64,000 nt of DNA from Pampus argenteus (Eukaryota > Chordata > Actinopteri > Scombriformes > Stromateidae): positions 2,188,501 to 2,252,500 of the forward strand of contig CM072860.1 of the NCBI GenBank assembly GCA_036937835.1, written 5' to 3'. Made by a program: the position numbers and the translations under genes. Position 1 is the first letter of the stretch, and each line of letters opens with the position of its first letter. The notes beneath the pieces were generated by a model, which saw nothing but the letters and a program-made list of their open reading frames with translations, was not told where the DNA came from and did no database searches. Positions 13,411 to 28,044 of the stretch are shown one piece after another.

Positions 13411-13985
13411 CCCGACTGTGTCGCTGCTAAAAGCTTCACTAAACGCTCCATCAGTCACACGGAGCTGCTAATTCTCTGCAGGTTCGAACCCTCTGACATC
13501 ACACATTGAAATATTTAAATATTGAAATCTTTCTTTAATAACTGGTCACTTTGTTTTGGACAGTTTGGGATTTCATAGAAGGCCGTTCAACAGCATAAAA
13601 TATAAAAAAAAGAGCTCCTGGCTACATTATTTACTTGAGGCTCTTTTGCATTTTGTATGTGATAATATAATCATGTTGGGAAATGATGAAGAATGTGCTC
13701 AATGTGAGTGTTTGTTGCCATGATAATCAATTACTTAACAAAATCCTGCAAGAAAATTCCAGCTTGAGATTTGAATGTTTCTCCACAGCTGTGTGTGTGT
13801 CAGTCAGTCAGTGGGTTTATTGCCTGTTAATCATCCATCCTGTTTTTAAGGAGACAACTTTAAAGCTTGAGTCAGCACACAAGTTTGAGGACATGCGATA
13901 TGCAGCCATGAAACATGTGACTCTCGACCTGGAAATGTATGGCGACATTACAGGAAGCTGGAAGGATCAAAGATGATAGGAAGAG

Positions 13986-14017
<32 letters not shown>

Positions 14018-14706
14018 ACACTGACCGACGCATGATATCCATGAGATCAATGGAAAGGGACAAGCTAAGGGTCAAAGGTCACGAATATTTCTCCTGTCAT
14101 AAGCACATTTCTACATTATGCAACAGTTAGCTGATTGTTCCTGGTGGTTTTTTAAATAATATTTTTATTTTGAGACTTTTTTTTTCCCTGGATGGGACAG
14201 AAAAAGCAGGAAATGTTTTCATCAGTTAAGTCTGATTCTCTAAATATAGAAACTTTTATTGTTTATGCAGCTTCAGATGAGTAGTATTCATGGTCGAGAT
14301 GGACTCATGCATTTAATCTGTTTAGTTACTGTATATTTATTTATATGCAGCTGCTCTATAAACATATATTTCACATATCGGCTTCTAAATCTGTGCAGGA
14401 CATTTTCAGCTGAGTCAGATTCCTGTTTTCATTGAGACTGCAGGACAAAGACGAGCTTAAACTTTATGCATCTTTCTTCCTTCCTTTTCTTTTATGTTGT
14501 GTTTGTGTTTAGTCTTCAGCAGTTTGTTTATTTGTTTATTTGTAATGCTTCCCCTTTATTAGTTAATCAGGGTTGTGAAATCTGAGTCGTGTTTGTGTTG
14601 ACCTCAGAGGTCATGAGGATGCAGAGTCATCCGATGTAGCTGCTGATGTTTGGGCCTCACAGCTGGAGTGCTGAGAGAGACTTTCCAGGCTTGTTTCAAC
14701 ACATGT

Positions 14707-14710
14707 ACAC

Positions 14711-14784
<74 letters not shown>
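14707..14784. repeat. Long CA microsatellite
   Basis: About 78 bp of almost pure AC dinucleotide, among the longest CA runs in the window. Confidence 0.95.
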
Positions 14785-14786
<2 letters not shown>

Positions 14787-15760
14787 TTGAACTGTCCATG
14801 TTGAACTTCATTGACAACACCGCCACCTACAGTCTAAATTAAGTAATTTATGGATCAAACTGTGTTCAGCTGTGATCGGATCGAGTCAGAGTCGAGTCCG
14901 GTTCAGACTTGTTGTAAATAAAACGATTAATAGATAAGAAGCATGAAGGTAGGACTCAGAGTTCATGACATGATGAAGCTGAAGTTGTTCTTTGTTCCCA
15001 TCAGTGTCCAACGACCAGGTGGCAAAATCCTGTTTCAGAGGATTTTATGTTTATATTGAACATTTATATCAGTAATATTTAATATTATTTTCATATCAGA
15101 AAATGGTGTTAAATGTCTTATGGGCTCACGGTGCCAGTATTTAATATTCAGCCTTAAACATTAATAAAATTAATTTTCATTAGTTTAAACTGGAAAAAAG
15201 AGAAAACACAAACACACATAGAAACTGACATTTGAGCATTTAAAGAGCAAACAGTCTCGTTCTCTCTGAAATCTGCTTTTTCGTGGTTCTCATTATTTCG
15301 ATGACAGTTTTATTGCAGAGGAATGATTTATTTAGCTGATAAAAACGTGTAATCTTATCATTTAATCTGTCTTGCAACAGCCAGATTAAATTTCATTTCC
15401 TGTAATTCATCGGACAGCAGCGTTACTAAACTTACTATACTACAGACCACAGTGGATCGGTCTCTTTATCAGGAAAAAGTTTTGAAATAAAAGTTATTAG
15501 TTAAATTACAGTTGGAGAGTTTAAAACCCAGTAATAATAATTTTAATTCCCTCATTTTAAGGTTTAAAAAGGATAAAACGTCTTGATCGCTACGTTACAT
15601 AATGTCTTTCTGTTAGTTGGTTTGTGTCCCAGAGGATTTGAGGAAAGGAAAGAAGGAAATGCCAACAGGGTCAGAGGAAACAAGATTCTAGCGAGGATAT
15701 CGATACAGTTTTCACTCGGTCCGTCTCTCTTCTCTAAACAGGACATTCACATCCACACCC

Positions 15761-15820
15761 ATCATCACCATCATCATCATCATCACCATCATCATCCTCA
15801 TCATCCTCATCATCATCACC
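15761..15820. repeat. (CAT/CAC)n trinucleotide repeat
   Basis: About 60 bp of CAT/CAC units with two CCT interruptions. One plus-strand frame would read polyhistidine, but nothing around it looks like a gene. Confidence 0.9.
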
Positions 15821-16495
15821 CTGCTGCTGAGTAACACAGTGATGATTCAGTGACTTTCTGCTGAGTTGAGTTCCTCATTAGATGATACGAGTTGATATCA
15901 GATTTAAAGCACTTTCACATCTTCACGAGACGTTTCAAACAAACAACTATCCACCGACACACAGCAGTGATGTCTGACACGCATCAAATACACCCACATG
16001 CGTGTTTAAGTCTCATTTCCCAGTGTTGTTTCATGTAAACAAAAGCAGCCGTCTTATAACATCTCCTCCCTATATTGGTGGCTACTGTACATATACATAT
16101 ACATATATATAAATCTCGGTAATCAATGTTAATATATGAAGTCGGTGGATCGACGGCCATCAGGATTGATCCTCTCAGATATTTCAGTCAAAACTACAAA
16201 ATAAAACAATGTGACTGAGACAAGGAAAAAAAAGATGAATAAAACTAAAATTATAAATGATTCACGGTGATTCCTGTTTTCTGCTGTTTAACAGAGGAGC
16301 TGTTTTAATGTTTTAATGCCTCCCAGAAGTCTTTATTCTTAAAAAAAAAAAGAAAATCAAGTCTACAAGTCGACAGAACAAAGAGATGATGTTATTTTAA
16401 AGAACACTTCAGGGACTCCAGCTCAGGGTAGGATATATCAAAGCACTGTCAGTAATCATTTCATCACACTGCTGCTTCACAGAGAAAAAGAGCTG

Positions 16496-16565
16496 TCCCA
16501 TTAATCATCCCATTAATCATCCCATTAATCATCCCATTAATCATCCCATTAATCATCCCATTAAT
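16496..16565. repeat. 12-bp minisatellite, about 5.8 copies
   Basis: Unit TCCCATTAATCA is repeated five times without error (16,496-16,555), followed by a 10-bp partial copy. Perfect copies imply recent expansion. Confidence 0.95.
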
Positions 16566-19500
16566 TACAGCAACGCTGGACAAATGTGTGCACGGGGTTC
16601 AAACTGTGCACGTCTGTCTCTTAAAACTCAAACATGCTAAACAGTTTGCATTACAATCTTCCTTCATGTGTTCGTCATGTGACCACACGCTGAATTTATC
16701 CAGCAGCTCAACACTGACGGACCTTTAAATCATGTTGAACTGCAGGTTCGTCTAATATCGAACCCCTCCCACCCTCCACCCCCCCAGAGGAGTCATGATG
16801 TAACCACCATCTGTTTTAGTAGCTTGTACAACATACGTGTGTTGTCGTGGAGATGTACTGTAGCATGACAGCATACAGTGATGCGTTTTCTTTCTGTCAG
16901 ACAACATTTATTCTCTGACGGTTCATACGAGACGTTCAGGTTTTTTTTTTCCTCCTTTGATCCGGTTTTGTTTTCCGAGTTTGTTTTATTTATTGCGACA
17001 GTGATATAAACCAGAGGAGAAACCGGGAAAAGGCAGAAAGAAAAAGGACAAACAAGCGGTTTATTCTCGTGTTTCTTATGGAATAACTCGTTTCTATACT
17101 TAGAAACAAGCAGTGAAAACACATTTCTTCCACTTCTTTTTTTGCATCAAGTCTTTAAAGAGTCTAAAGTCCTTGTTTTGGGGAATTAACCAAACAGAAC
17201 AGTTTGAAAGTGTTTTATGTTATTCGGCATCACAAATATCAAAAGTCAAAAGGTAAAAGGAAGTGGTGTCATGGCGACCGCTGTGACCCTGCCAACCTCG
17301 GACATGAACATCCATCTCAGGATGAAAGCCACGGTGGGATGTGGGCATCATTTTGGGTCAGGTGGGGATTCCTCTACAGGGAATAGAAAGGAAATGTGGA
17401 AAACGCCAACCAGGGCTTTGATGACGGCGCCCTGCTGCCTGCGACATGGAGACTGACGTGTCCCGTGTCCTCTGAACAGACTCCGTAACAAACGACTGAC
17501 TACAACATGAATCAAATCCATCTGAACACATTCCTGGAAAGTTGTCCTCACTCGTCTTTGACAAGTTGCCCACTGCTTGTATAACAGCACTAAGTCACAT
17601 TAAGACGTGTTTTTTTTGACTGAAATCAGGGAAAAGCTTCTTAAAACCCAAGAAAACTGCTCACAGCACAGTTTGAGGAGGGATTTACAGAGATGATGTC
17701 ATACGGTTGGCTCTGGAAAAGTCGAAAAATAATGAAAAATAGCCAAAATTCATCATCATTTTCCATTAACGTTGGACTTAAAATGATTACTATATGTTTG
17801 TTTTGATCATGAGCTGAACAGATCACTTCTCCTCATGGATTTACTGCCAGTAACATACGGATCAATATCGGAGAAGTGGATTATATTTTACTGCTCCCTC
17901 GGTGAGACTTGTGACTGAACCCCTGAAGCGACATCCAGAACGATGCTTCCAGCCGCAGAGGTGAGTAAATCAAACCACACGCTGACATCTGTGGTCGACC
18001 AAGAGAAGATCCATCATGGAGTCTGAACACGGAGACGCAGACGGAGACGCACGCGGGCGGAGAAGTGATGACGGATGCATGTGGACAGATGAAACGACAG
18101 CGCCTCCGTTTACCTCCAACTGATTTTCCATGTGTGAGTTAAGATGCCAAAAAAAAATATCATCCAATAGTTCAGACGTATTAAAAAATAACGATTAAAA
18201 CGATTGAAACACAAAAAAGTAAAAAATGAAAGGAGGGAACGAGAAAGAAAGAGAAAATAAAACAACCTGATGGAAAGAGTCTGTTTTCCTTCCTGCTTCA
18301 GGCCTCAGATTTACATAGAGACTAAATACTCTCTGAGGGTTAAGAAGCGGGAATCCTGTGGTTTTCCTGTCATAATTCAATATAGATCTTACCAGGACAG
18401 TGGTAAGATGTTCTCATACACACACACACACACAGGAATGCATGCAGAAATCATGCCCGACCTGTTTAAATGTGCATACATGGTTTGATATCCGGGGTTA
18501 AACTGTCGTGCATCCATAAACACAGTAACTGGTAACTTTATGTCTCTCTGACACGCAGACGTTATCCGTCCTTTCCGGAGCAGAGAAAGATAAGCGTCTC
18601 TTCAGCTACTGGTTAATAAGTTCCTCAATCAAACTTTGCTTCGCTTATCATTCGACTTTCACTTTTACTGGAGTAAAGATTTTCACTGATATAACTCACG
18701 TTTATGGTCAAACATTTATTTACACCAGCTGCAGAGAAAACACTTGAAGGCATCACCAGAGAGACTGAACAGCCAGAACCTCACATGCAAAGATGAGGTT
18801 TACAAAGATAAGAGATGACGGTGCTTCCAGCCTTCGTTAGCACGCGCCACATTTAGTTTTACCGGATGAAAAACATGATTGGATGATATGAGAATACAGG
18901 CAGAGGGCACAATATGATCTTTAAAAATGCTCATTAGATGTTATTTAAGTTGCATTTCTACTGTAGGAAAGCCGACACTGACTAGAGGTTGACACTGGAG
19001 ACCTTGTGGTGGGATCCGACCCTCATCTATCATGTGACTCCAGAGTCTGGGGTCATAAATAAATCTACAGGAGGAGTCACACCCTCACACGCTTCTTCTC
19101 AACTGTCATCACTGATGGCCCGTGCAACGCTCCCCTCGTCATCCTCTAAATATTTAACTTCATCTTTTCCTCTCATGACACATGGTGTTCATTATTACGC
19201 AGAGCATCCAAGACGTTGGGCAATACGTCCTCACCAGCACCACTAGCATCAGGCACAAACACATAATTCAAGATTATAGATCATTAGATGTCTCTTCTTC
19301 TTTTTTTTTTCACTTGCGTATGAACAAACAAGCTCAGACACATCATATATTTTACCAAATACTTTTTGGTGCAGCAGAGAGAAACGCAGCCAAAAGCAGA
19401 TTAGCTGCTGTATAAAGAAATATAATGTAGTGATGCAGGATTAACACTTAATCCAGTAAATACAACTGAGCGAAAAGGAAATGAGAGTCGACACGTAGAC

Positions 19501-21873
19501 GAGTAGAAACAGAGAGAAATATAACTAACAGATATAAGTTACAAACATTTAATTTAAATAATGTAATTTTCATCGAAACATTGCTGAGTTGAGCCGAAGA
19601 ACGATACTTAAATATGAATAAATATCAATATGAAAAGCACTCACCAGGCTAATCTTTACTCTGCTGGACAGGAAGAACCTCAAACTGATGTCTTGTTATC
19701 TGAATATAATTTACATCTGGTTCTTTTGCATTTTTTCTATTTGTTTCTTACAAAAAGAGAGAGAGACAGGAAACAGGATGAGATAGTTGTTCTGTTAGCT
19801 TCCCCCTTTCTTATCTCGTCAATATTTGACTGAACATGAATCAAACTCAGTCTGAAGATAACTTTAATGATTGCAGCATCATCATGGTTGGTGCTGGTCG
19901 GTTGGTGGTTGAATGTTTGCATCAACAACAGGAGCTGGAAGCACAGGTCTGCAGGTGTAGCTAATTTAGCATGTAAGGAGGATGGTGATTGGCTCCTGTG
20001 TGTGTGTAACATTAGGGTGGAGTTGCAGCATTGTGCACACATGTGATTGGTTGAAGTGAACCAGGTGACCTTTGGATTTTAAACTGATAGGACAACAGGA
20101 AGACAGAGAAGAGTCAAGTGGGAGTAATTAATGCATCAGTCGAAGAGAAAGTGAGCCGAACTTTACCTCATGATTTAGAAAGATAAGAAGTATTATGTTA
20201 AAGTAAAGAATTAGTGATGATTTATCAGGTCACTGGAGAAATGTTGGCAAGATGTTTGAGAGCCAGTTTGAACAGAGCAGATATGTTTCTATAGAAATGA
20301 AAAGAGACGAGACTTCAAAGACAAGTTGGAGAAATAAGAGTTACACAGGCCTGAAGATATCCATTATTTAAAATAGGAAAACACAATACTGGAACATTAT
20401 GTGGGCAAGAAAACATGTGAAACTGAAAGCATCTCAGTTAAACGTTGATTTACATGATAGTTTGATGATGAATAATTTAGTTTCAGAGGCAAACAAATCT
20501 GATTGAGAGGATATGACAAAAAGTTCAGTTGAGTCTGCGCTCAGTAACCGAACCAGCTTCTGCATCAGGTGCAGAGGTCAAAGCCGCAGCGTTCAGGTCA
20601 TAAATATAAACCCGCACTCGGACGTTTTTATGGGATTTGGTCCCATCTTGGAGTCAAATGAAGCTCCAGACTTAGATTCACAAATCAAAATGACAAGCGC
20701 GACATATGATTGAGCCATACGAGCCTGCGTGTAGCGGTGGAACGAGGGGAAGACAGATGGGCTGAAAGTGAGAGACGACAGACGGGCAGATGCAGAAATA
20801 ATAGTTTCAGAGAAAAGTGATGCAGCTGTCTGGTAACGTCTGAGAGGAAGGAAAAAGAACGAGGCAGAGACGCAGAGTGTGTTAAATACGTGCTATTAAC
20901 TTTAAGATTTAGCTGGACTCCGTTTCGTAAGTCAGGTCCAAATGATGCTCCAAAGCAGATGGCAAATCCTCAGTCATAAAGAGATGACCCACAAGCACAA
21001 GCTCGAGCACATACTTCATGCATCTGCAGGCCGTTCTCTCTCACGAGCGACTCCGTCTTTCTCTAAACAGAGAAGGAATCCACTGAAAAACACTCCTGTG
21101 CTGATATAACTGATTCTGGCAGTTTACAGTTTTTATTGCATTTCTCTGCAAATAACTTTAAAACAGAAGCAAATGACTCATGTCAAGCAAGTCAATGCAG
21201 GTCAATTTAACTAATAGTGGGTTGTGGTGGTTTTTTTTGCATCTGAAGCCAAGGTCTTTAAATTAAATATACGACATGGAAGGAGATGAAACGTGTGTCG
21301 AGCATCACGAATGTTGAAGTAAAGCTCGAGTTCATGTCTCAGGTCTCTGAATACTGACCTATAAGATGCATCAATAGTGTTTTTACAGTAGAGATTAAAT
21401 CCGTTCAATGCAGACAGGTCTCATCGTGCTGTAACCAAACACTTACAGGTGTTCAAACTTCCTGCATGTCTGACCTTCAAACGCTATAAGACAAAGATCA
21501 CAAAATACCGATGAACCGATCCGAGCTGTCCTTGACCTGATGCTCTCACACTTATTAGACAACCTGAGTCACCTCAAAAAATGTGTCACGCTATAAAGTT
21601 TCTCTTCTCCTTCTGCAGATCTGCTTCACACAGTCTTGTCACAACTTTAGTGCGAGTTAACAACCATAAAAATCCACTTCTGTCACCAGCGAACTTTTAC
21701 AGCCTATAAATACAAATGTACCTTGATTAGCCTGTTAGTGGCTATTTCCGTACTTTTAAAACAGTATTTTTAATTTATTTTGGCACTTTGGGGCACAATA
21801 ATCTGTACACAACATAACATTACATAACATAAAAAGACATGGAGCAGCATTATCATTAATCTGAAGCTACGTG

Positions 21874-22080
21874 TCCGATATTTACTCTCCTTTTAGCTCT
21901 GTTTTGGGTCTCCACCACCTCCTGAGACAAATATCGGGCCGTTTATCTGTTACGAGCTCCACTATGTTCACCAGCTAACTGCTAACTGTGTCTGTCTGCA
22001 GCTTAGTGCTCGCTAGGTCGTGTACAGCAGGATTATTAAAAAGTTTCTGGCTGAAAACAGCTGTCTTCTGATGCTAACAG
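21874..22080 (-). repeat. Diverged teleost interspersed repeat, longest copy
   Basis: On the minus strand it carries GTTAGCAGTTAGCTGGTGAAC, about 40 bases further GATATTTGTCTCAGGAGGTGG, then TGGAGACCCAAAACAGAGC and TAAAAGGAGAGTAAATATC. The same blocks recur in shorter form on the plus strand at 40,311-40,346 and 43,136-43,215. I recognise the wording as a common fish repeat but cannot name the family. No coding capacity. Confidence 0.55.
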
Positions 22081-24047
22081 GGTTGCTAAAAGTTGAAGGT
22101 TATAAAACTAAAACAAGCGACTGCAGGTCAGTGATATCTAACATTTTCATTTAAGCATTATTAAATGATTAATGCAGCTTTAACGTGATATTGATTCAAT
22201 TTCTCCTTTGCTGGTTTTGAGTTTCTTTCATATAAAAAACATGCTGCCATGTCATTAATAATGTTAATCTGCACTAAGTCATCTCATGTTGCAGTGAGGT
22301 TTAACAGGCTGCAGGCTGGAGGTACTGTGATTATCAACAGTCCATTTATCAAAGTACAGTTGAGTTTTATTGTTTCACTGCAGAGAACATACGACCCACC
22401 AAAAAGAGGAAAAAAAAACATATAGGAAGAAATGTAATCACTTTAAATATCATTAAAGTTTATTCAAAAATCTTTCATCTCTGTGCACATGAAGATCAAA
22501 CAGATGTTTTCAAAGTCTCCGTTAGCTTAATGTAAAGATGTTTTCCATTAAAGAAACGTCATCAGATTAACCCGAGGCTGTGCTCAGATCCTGTAAAGTC
22601 TTCTGATTGGATTTCTTAGAGTCAGATTACCTTTCTATACTTGAGGCATAACAGTGCAAATCAGGAAAAAAAAAGGGGGAAGAATTACAGCATCAGGAAA
22701 TTTACTCCAGGTTTCCGTACGACAACATAACACTGAAGGAATCTTTGAATCTCTGGCGTCTTTTTCCCTTTCTGTAAATGAGAATCTAAAAACGTATTTC
22801 AACGAGTTTAGTGGACAGATAAGACAACGAGCCAAGAAAGCAGTGATTAGATTTTGGGGATTTCTGGGATTTCTGCCATCTAATGAAACTAACAGAGGTG
22901 GAGCCTCGACTCCAAATTTAAAGGGAGGAACATAAAATATATTTTCATGCCAACAAGTCATTTGAGCTTTTTGTTGTAATTTACAGGAATGATATGATGG
23001 CTTTGGGAGCGTTCATTTAGGATTTAGAGTCGATGGAAAGTTAGTGGGTGGATGATACTGATAATGAAGTTATAAATACGTCAGGTGTGAGCGTTGTTTT
23101 AAAGTCCAGCTACGTTTAATGCCGGTGCAATAAAAGCGTAGATAATAACGGAGGTACAGAGCACATGTGACTGATGGACATGCAGAATCAGAAACATGTT
23201 TCAAGTTTTACATGTCATGTCACATTAAAGTCACATACAACATGACACGTGATGAAGTCATGAAGTCAGGATTTGACAATTATTCAGTCAAACAAATTCA
23301 CAGCCTGTCAGCAAATTCTACTTTAAAAAAACAAAAAAAGAAAAGAAAGAAAAGAAAGAAAAAGAGAAATGAAGTTGGAGGAAGTTTCACAGCAACAAGA
23401 AACACAGAAAACACAGAAAACAAACAAACAGACACACAACATGCAGCTCATGTGTTACCCACCACATAGTAGAAATGCATGTCTGGCTGCACAGGGCGAC
23501 GTCCTACGTGCACAGCTGGAGGTGTGGATGTGGTCGGCGTAGGTCCATCCAGCAGGAGCATTAGTCACGAGTGTGTGTGTGTGTGTGTGTGTGAGACCCT
23601 TCCTCGCCCTCACAGGTACTCCAAATAAATGACAAATGGTTTTCTTCTTCTATGACTGTTTCTCTTACTTCTCTTGCTTCTCCTCGTTCTCTTTTGCTGC
23701 TTTCTGTCTCCTCCTAGCTGCACTTGACGTTACTCCTCCTCCTCCTCCTCCTCCTCCTTCCCACATGACTTCATCCCTCCCTTTTTCTGTTTGGTTCAAC
23801 TTCCCCTCTCTATTCTCCTCCGTCCAGTCCATTTTAATCTCCTATTTCTATTTTTTTTCCCATAATTCCCTCTTGCTCTTCCTCATCATCCTCTTTCCTT
23901 CATCTTTCTTTTCTAAATATTTTCACTGAGATAAAAAATGTTTTAATAAGAAGAGAGAGAATAAGAGAGTCTCTTTATGTCTCTCGATCACTCTGAGAAG
24001 ATTACACATTGCAGTAAGCTCTTCCTGTGCTCGCCACGGACACCTTT

Positions 24048-24050
<3 letters not shown>

Positions 24051-24093
<43 letters not shown>
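24051..24093. repeat. GT microsatellite
   Basis: About 43 bp of uninterrupted TG repeats. Confidence 0.95.
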
Positions 24094-24094
<1 letters not shown>

Positions 24095-24540
24095 ATAGAT
24101 AACACGGCGTGCTCTCCGCTGTCAGAAACAGGAAGAGTGGTGGTTGGTAGTTTGGCCCTGATAAACGTTCCCTGTGAGTGTTTGTATGAGACAAACATGT
24201 AATAGAACTTTGGCATTTTATTATAAAACATGCATTGACCACCTTTAACATGCTGGCAGCATCATACCTGTAAATAAACAATATTAAAATGTGTTTTTAT
24301 TACATTATCTAATAACATATTCATTAAATAACAACACTATCATCAGTGTGACTTGTTTCCGTTTAATTTTATGCTTTGTTTTTTAGAAAACAGGAAGTTG
24401 TTGTTGTTTGTTTTGAAGAGTTTTAACTTGACTTCATTTTTTTCTCTCTGCTGCCCTCGTGTGGTTTCACTTGTCACCTCGCAGCAGGGAAACTCATTAA
24501 TATTAAATTCAGAAAATAACCTTGAATACTTGTAGAACAG

Positions 24541-24573
24541 ACAACAAACAAACAAACAAACAAACAAACAAAC
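24541..24573. repeat. (ACAA)n microsatellite
   Basis: About eight tetranucleotide units. Confidence 0.9.
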
Positions 24574-25253
24574 CATTTTTTGTTTTTTAAGCAAGAAAAA
24601 TAATTTATTTATAATGATATAATAATTTCATCACATTGGTATTGTTTGGCTGCAGTGAGAAGCGTTTATGTGTCTGACGCTACCTCACATCTACAGATCA
24701 CACCATTGGATGGGGCAGGGAAACTAGTCAATACATACGTGGAATATTCCTTTAAATATGTCTTTTTTCAATGAGGAATAACAAAAATAGAATAATTCCA
24801 ATAACTCTGTCTGTCGTTCTCTACGTCTTTCTATGTCTCATCTCTGTGTTTTATAAGCTGCCTGTACAGACCCAGAAACGGGTTTAAATTGAGTCGAGGG
24901 GGGTTTGCTTCACTTTGAATGAAGATGGTGGTGGTGGTGGGCGGGGCCCCCCCTTTCACACACACACACACACACACACACCTGCGAGTCCTAAAACAAA
25001 GATATTCTTTGGCCCAAATTTGCAGCCACTATCTTTGTGTCTTTGTCGCTTTTTCTTTTTCTCTTTCACTCTCGTAAAGCACTTACAAGTTAGTAATCGA
25101 AATCATTTTAACTTCGAATCACGGTCTTTACACTTAAAAAACAAACAATCAAAACAAATATTAAAAGGGACAGTTCACCTATTACAGTTTCCAAGCTTTA
25201 CATCTGAAAAAGGAAACATCCGTTCAAAGTCTAACCATCATGATAAAATACAT

Positions 25254-25365
25254 ATAATATAATATAATATAATATAATATAATATAATATAATATAATAT
25301 AATATAATATAATATAATATAATATAATATAATATAATATAATATAATATAATATAATATAATAT
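25254..25365. repeat. (AATAT)n pentanucleotide array
   Basis: About 22 tandem pentamers over about 112 bp with no visible variant copies. Confidence 0.95.
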
Positions 25366-27858
25366 TGATTGGACATTTATGCATATTCAAATAAGAGAGA
25401 AAACCCTCCTTTCCTTTTGCTCCAACTTAACTTTTTCCCTCACAGCGTTCATTCATGTCGCTTAGCAACCGGTTGCTTATTCAGATGTTTCGCAGGCTTT
25501 TTAAAATTAAAACCAAATCAATTTTCTCGCATCCCCCGTCCACCTTTTTATCACTACTTTGTAGTTGAAGCAAAAAAAGAGAGAGAGAGTGAGAGAGAGA
25601 GGGAAAAGCTTTTAACGTGATTACTCCTGTGAGTCATGAAGAAGAAGGGAAGAGAGGAAGAGAGGAAGAGAAGGAAAAATTTCATCATATTAATCCCCAA
25701 ATTCATCAGAATCAAACCTCTTCTCTCCTCCTTCCTCTCTCACCTACTTGTCCTCCTAAAGAAGGAATAATATAATATTCAATAGATTGCTCTCGTCAGC
25801 TCTTTTATATCTTCACACTTTGTGGAAATGCCTTTTTTTTAATATAACATGTTGTCATAACATATTTTTAGAGATTAATAATTTAGCTCTACAGGAATTT
25901 CTCGGAGGCAGAGCAGCTCTGTGAGACAGAAATAGTCTCAACCAAATACACTGACGGCTTTATTTTTCTCCAGAATAACTAAAAAAATAGCAAAAATACC
26001 AATTTGGCAGTAATGTCCCAGTAGATTATTTAATCCAATGAGATTATTTCTGTTTCTCCAATAGAAATATCCATAAAGACTTTTAAAAAATTACATGATC
26101 CTCTCAATAAGAAATTATTTTATCCCTACACACCTTATTTACCAGTGTACCCATATGTTTGTTTTTATGTTTATTTGTTTATTTGTACCTCTCTCTTCCC
26201 TTATTAAAGACTTCTTGATCCTGAACACACACAGTCACCCTTTAACACACCACACATCACTACTAGAGGAAAGGAAATGTCTCTTATTGTGCTGAAAAAA
26301 AGAAAAAAAACACAACCGTTCTCTTCTAACTTCTATCTCTACTGTCTGTTCCCATATATTGAACTAAATATGTGGGTTTAGATCAAATAATTATGATTAT
26401 TTTTTGTTGTTTATCTGATCTCAGATATTGCTCTAAAGTAAAACTTCACTGCTTTGTTTCCTGCAGATTTGGGCAAATATTTGTTTAAAATATCAGTTTT
26501 CCTCACATGTCAGATACAGATTAAACATAATAATGCCTTTAGATTTAGAAAAAGGTCGTGTTTGTGTGTGTGAACCACCAAGGCAACTGAAATTATAAAA
26601 AAAATAATAAAATAAAAACAACAGTAGGCGCTGCAGCAACACGCCCCAAAATTCAGTATACAAGGCAAACAAACACAGAGTTTTATAGGTTTATCTTTTT
26701 TCATTCACTAAATATTTAAAACAAGCGTCACTTGACTAGTCATCATAAATGGTGATACTTTATGCATTTTTCATTCTTCATCTTTTTTCAGGATGATGGG
26801 ATACCTGAAGGACTGTTGTAAGGAAGAGAGAGAGATGTGTGTGAAGGAGTTTTTTTCTTTTTTTTTACTCTCACGTTCTTATATGTGGTTCCTCCTTTTT
26901 CCGTCCACTAGAGGGAGCTCTGACACAATAGCACCGAGGGTAAGTTTGCCGATTGGGAGTCAAAAGATGAGAGGCCCTCTCCTTCCTCCACACGGTCTAT
27001 CCAAGCAAGGGATAAGTGTTGGAGTTGAACCACTGCTAATCCAGAATAATCAGACTGTCCACACAGTGATCCAGAGCTGAGGGTTGATCCAGGGTCAAAG
27101 ACCACAGGGCCTTTCAGGAGTCTTTTATGCAAAAACACATTCGAACCCTGCCTGTTTCCATGTTTGTGCACAAATTCATTCATTCACACACTCATTCATG
27201 TTAATTCCATGTTATACACAAAAAAAGCTAAAGTATAAAAACTCAGAGAGAAGGCAGAAGATAAGTGTCAAGAGAAGGATGTTCTGTTTTTCTTTTTTCT
27301 TCTTTTTTTTTGCGCTCTCATACTAAGCACGGCATCTATTTTCTTAACAGTTATTCATTGACATTCATCCGGTGTCGCGTCGTCCGACTGCCGAGCTCAG
27401 ATGCATAGACTGAATGCAGAGAGGTGGAGAGGAGGAAGAGAGAAAGAAAGACAGGGGAAGGTTAGCGGAAAAATGGGGGGAGGGTCAGGGAGAGAGGTTA
27501 AAAGAGGAAGGGAAGGAGGGCGGATAGAGAGGTGGTGGTGCTACGTGCAAAATCAGAGAGAGGTTGTAGTGTGCAGAAAGAGGAAGAGGAGAGGACTGAG
27601 AGAAACAGACAGAATAAAAGAGAATGATGCTACATGCAGAGAGACGGATGGAGAGTGTGCTCCGGCAGAGATGGGGAAAAAAGGAGGAAAGGAGCGGCGG
27701 CGCAGAGCGGCGGCGGCGCAGAGCGGCGGCACCCCTACCGGAAGAAGACAGAAACACGTGCGAGTCCAAACATGCATACAGAGCAAAGTGTGAAGCAGAA
27801 GCACACAAACACCAAAACAGATGCACATACAGCACATGTACTCTCTCTCTTTCTTCTC

Positions 27859-27896
<38 letters not shown>

Positions 27897-28009
27897 CTAG
27901 GTCCCGTCACTAGAGACCAAAACGAATAAAAACCCTGTTTAATAACCACGCCTGCTTCATACTCTCCGTACGAAAAACTCCACAGGCATGATTTCATCTG
28001 CACACTCAT

Positions 28010-28044
<35 letters not shown>

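Noticed and set aside
13481..13490. GGTTCGAACC, a perfect tRNA B-box-like word
   Set aside because: No A box at the right distance and no acceptor stem; not a tRNA or a recognisable tRNA-derived SINE.
15583..15834. Polyhistidine-containing frame
   Set aside because: It comes from the (CAT/CAC)n microsatellite.
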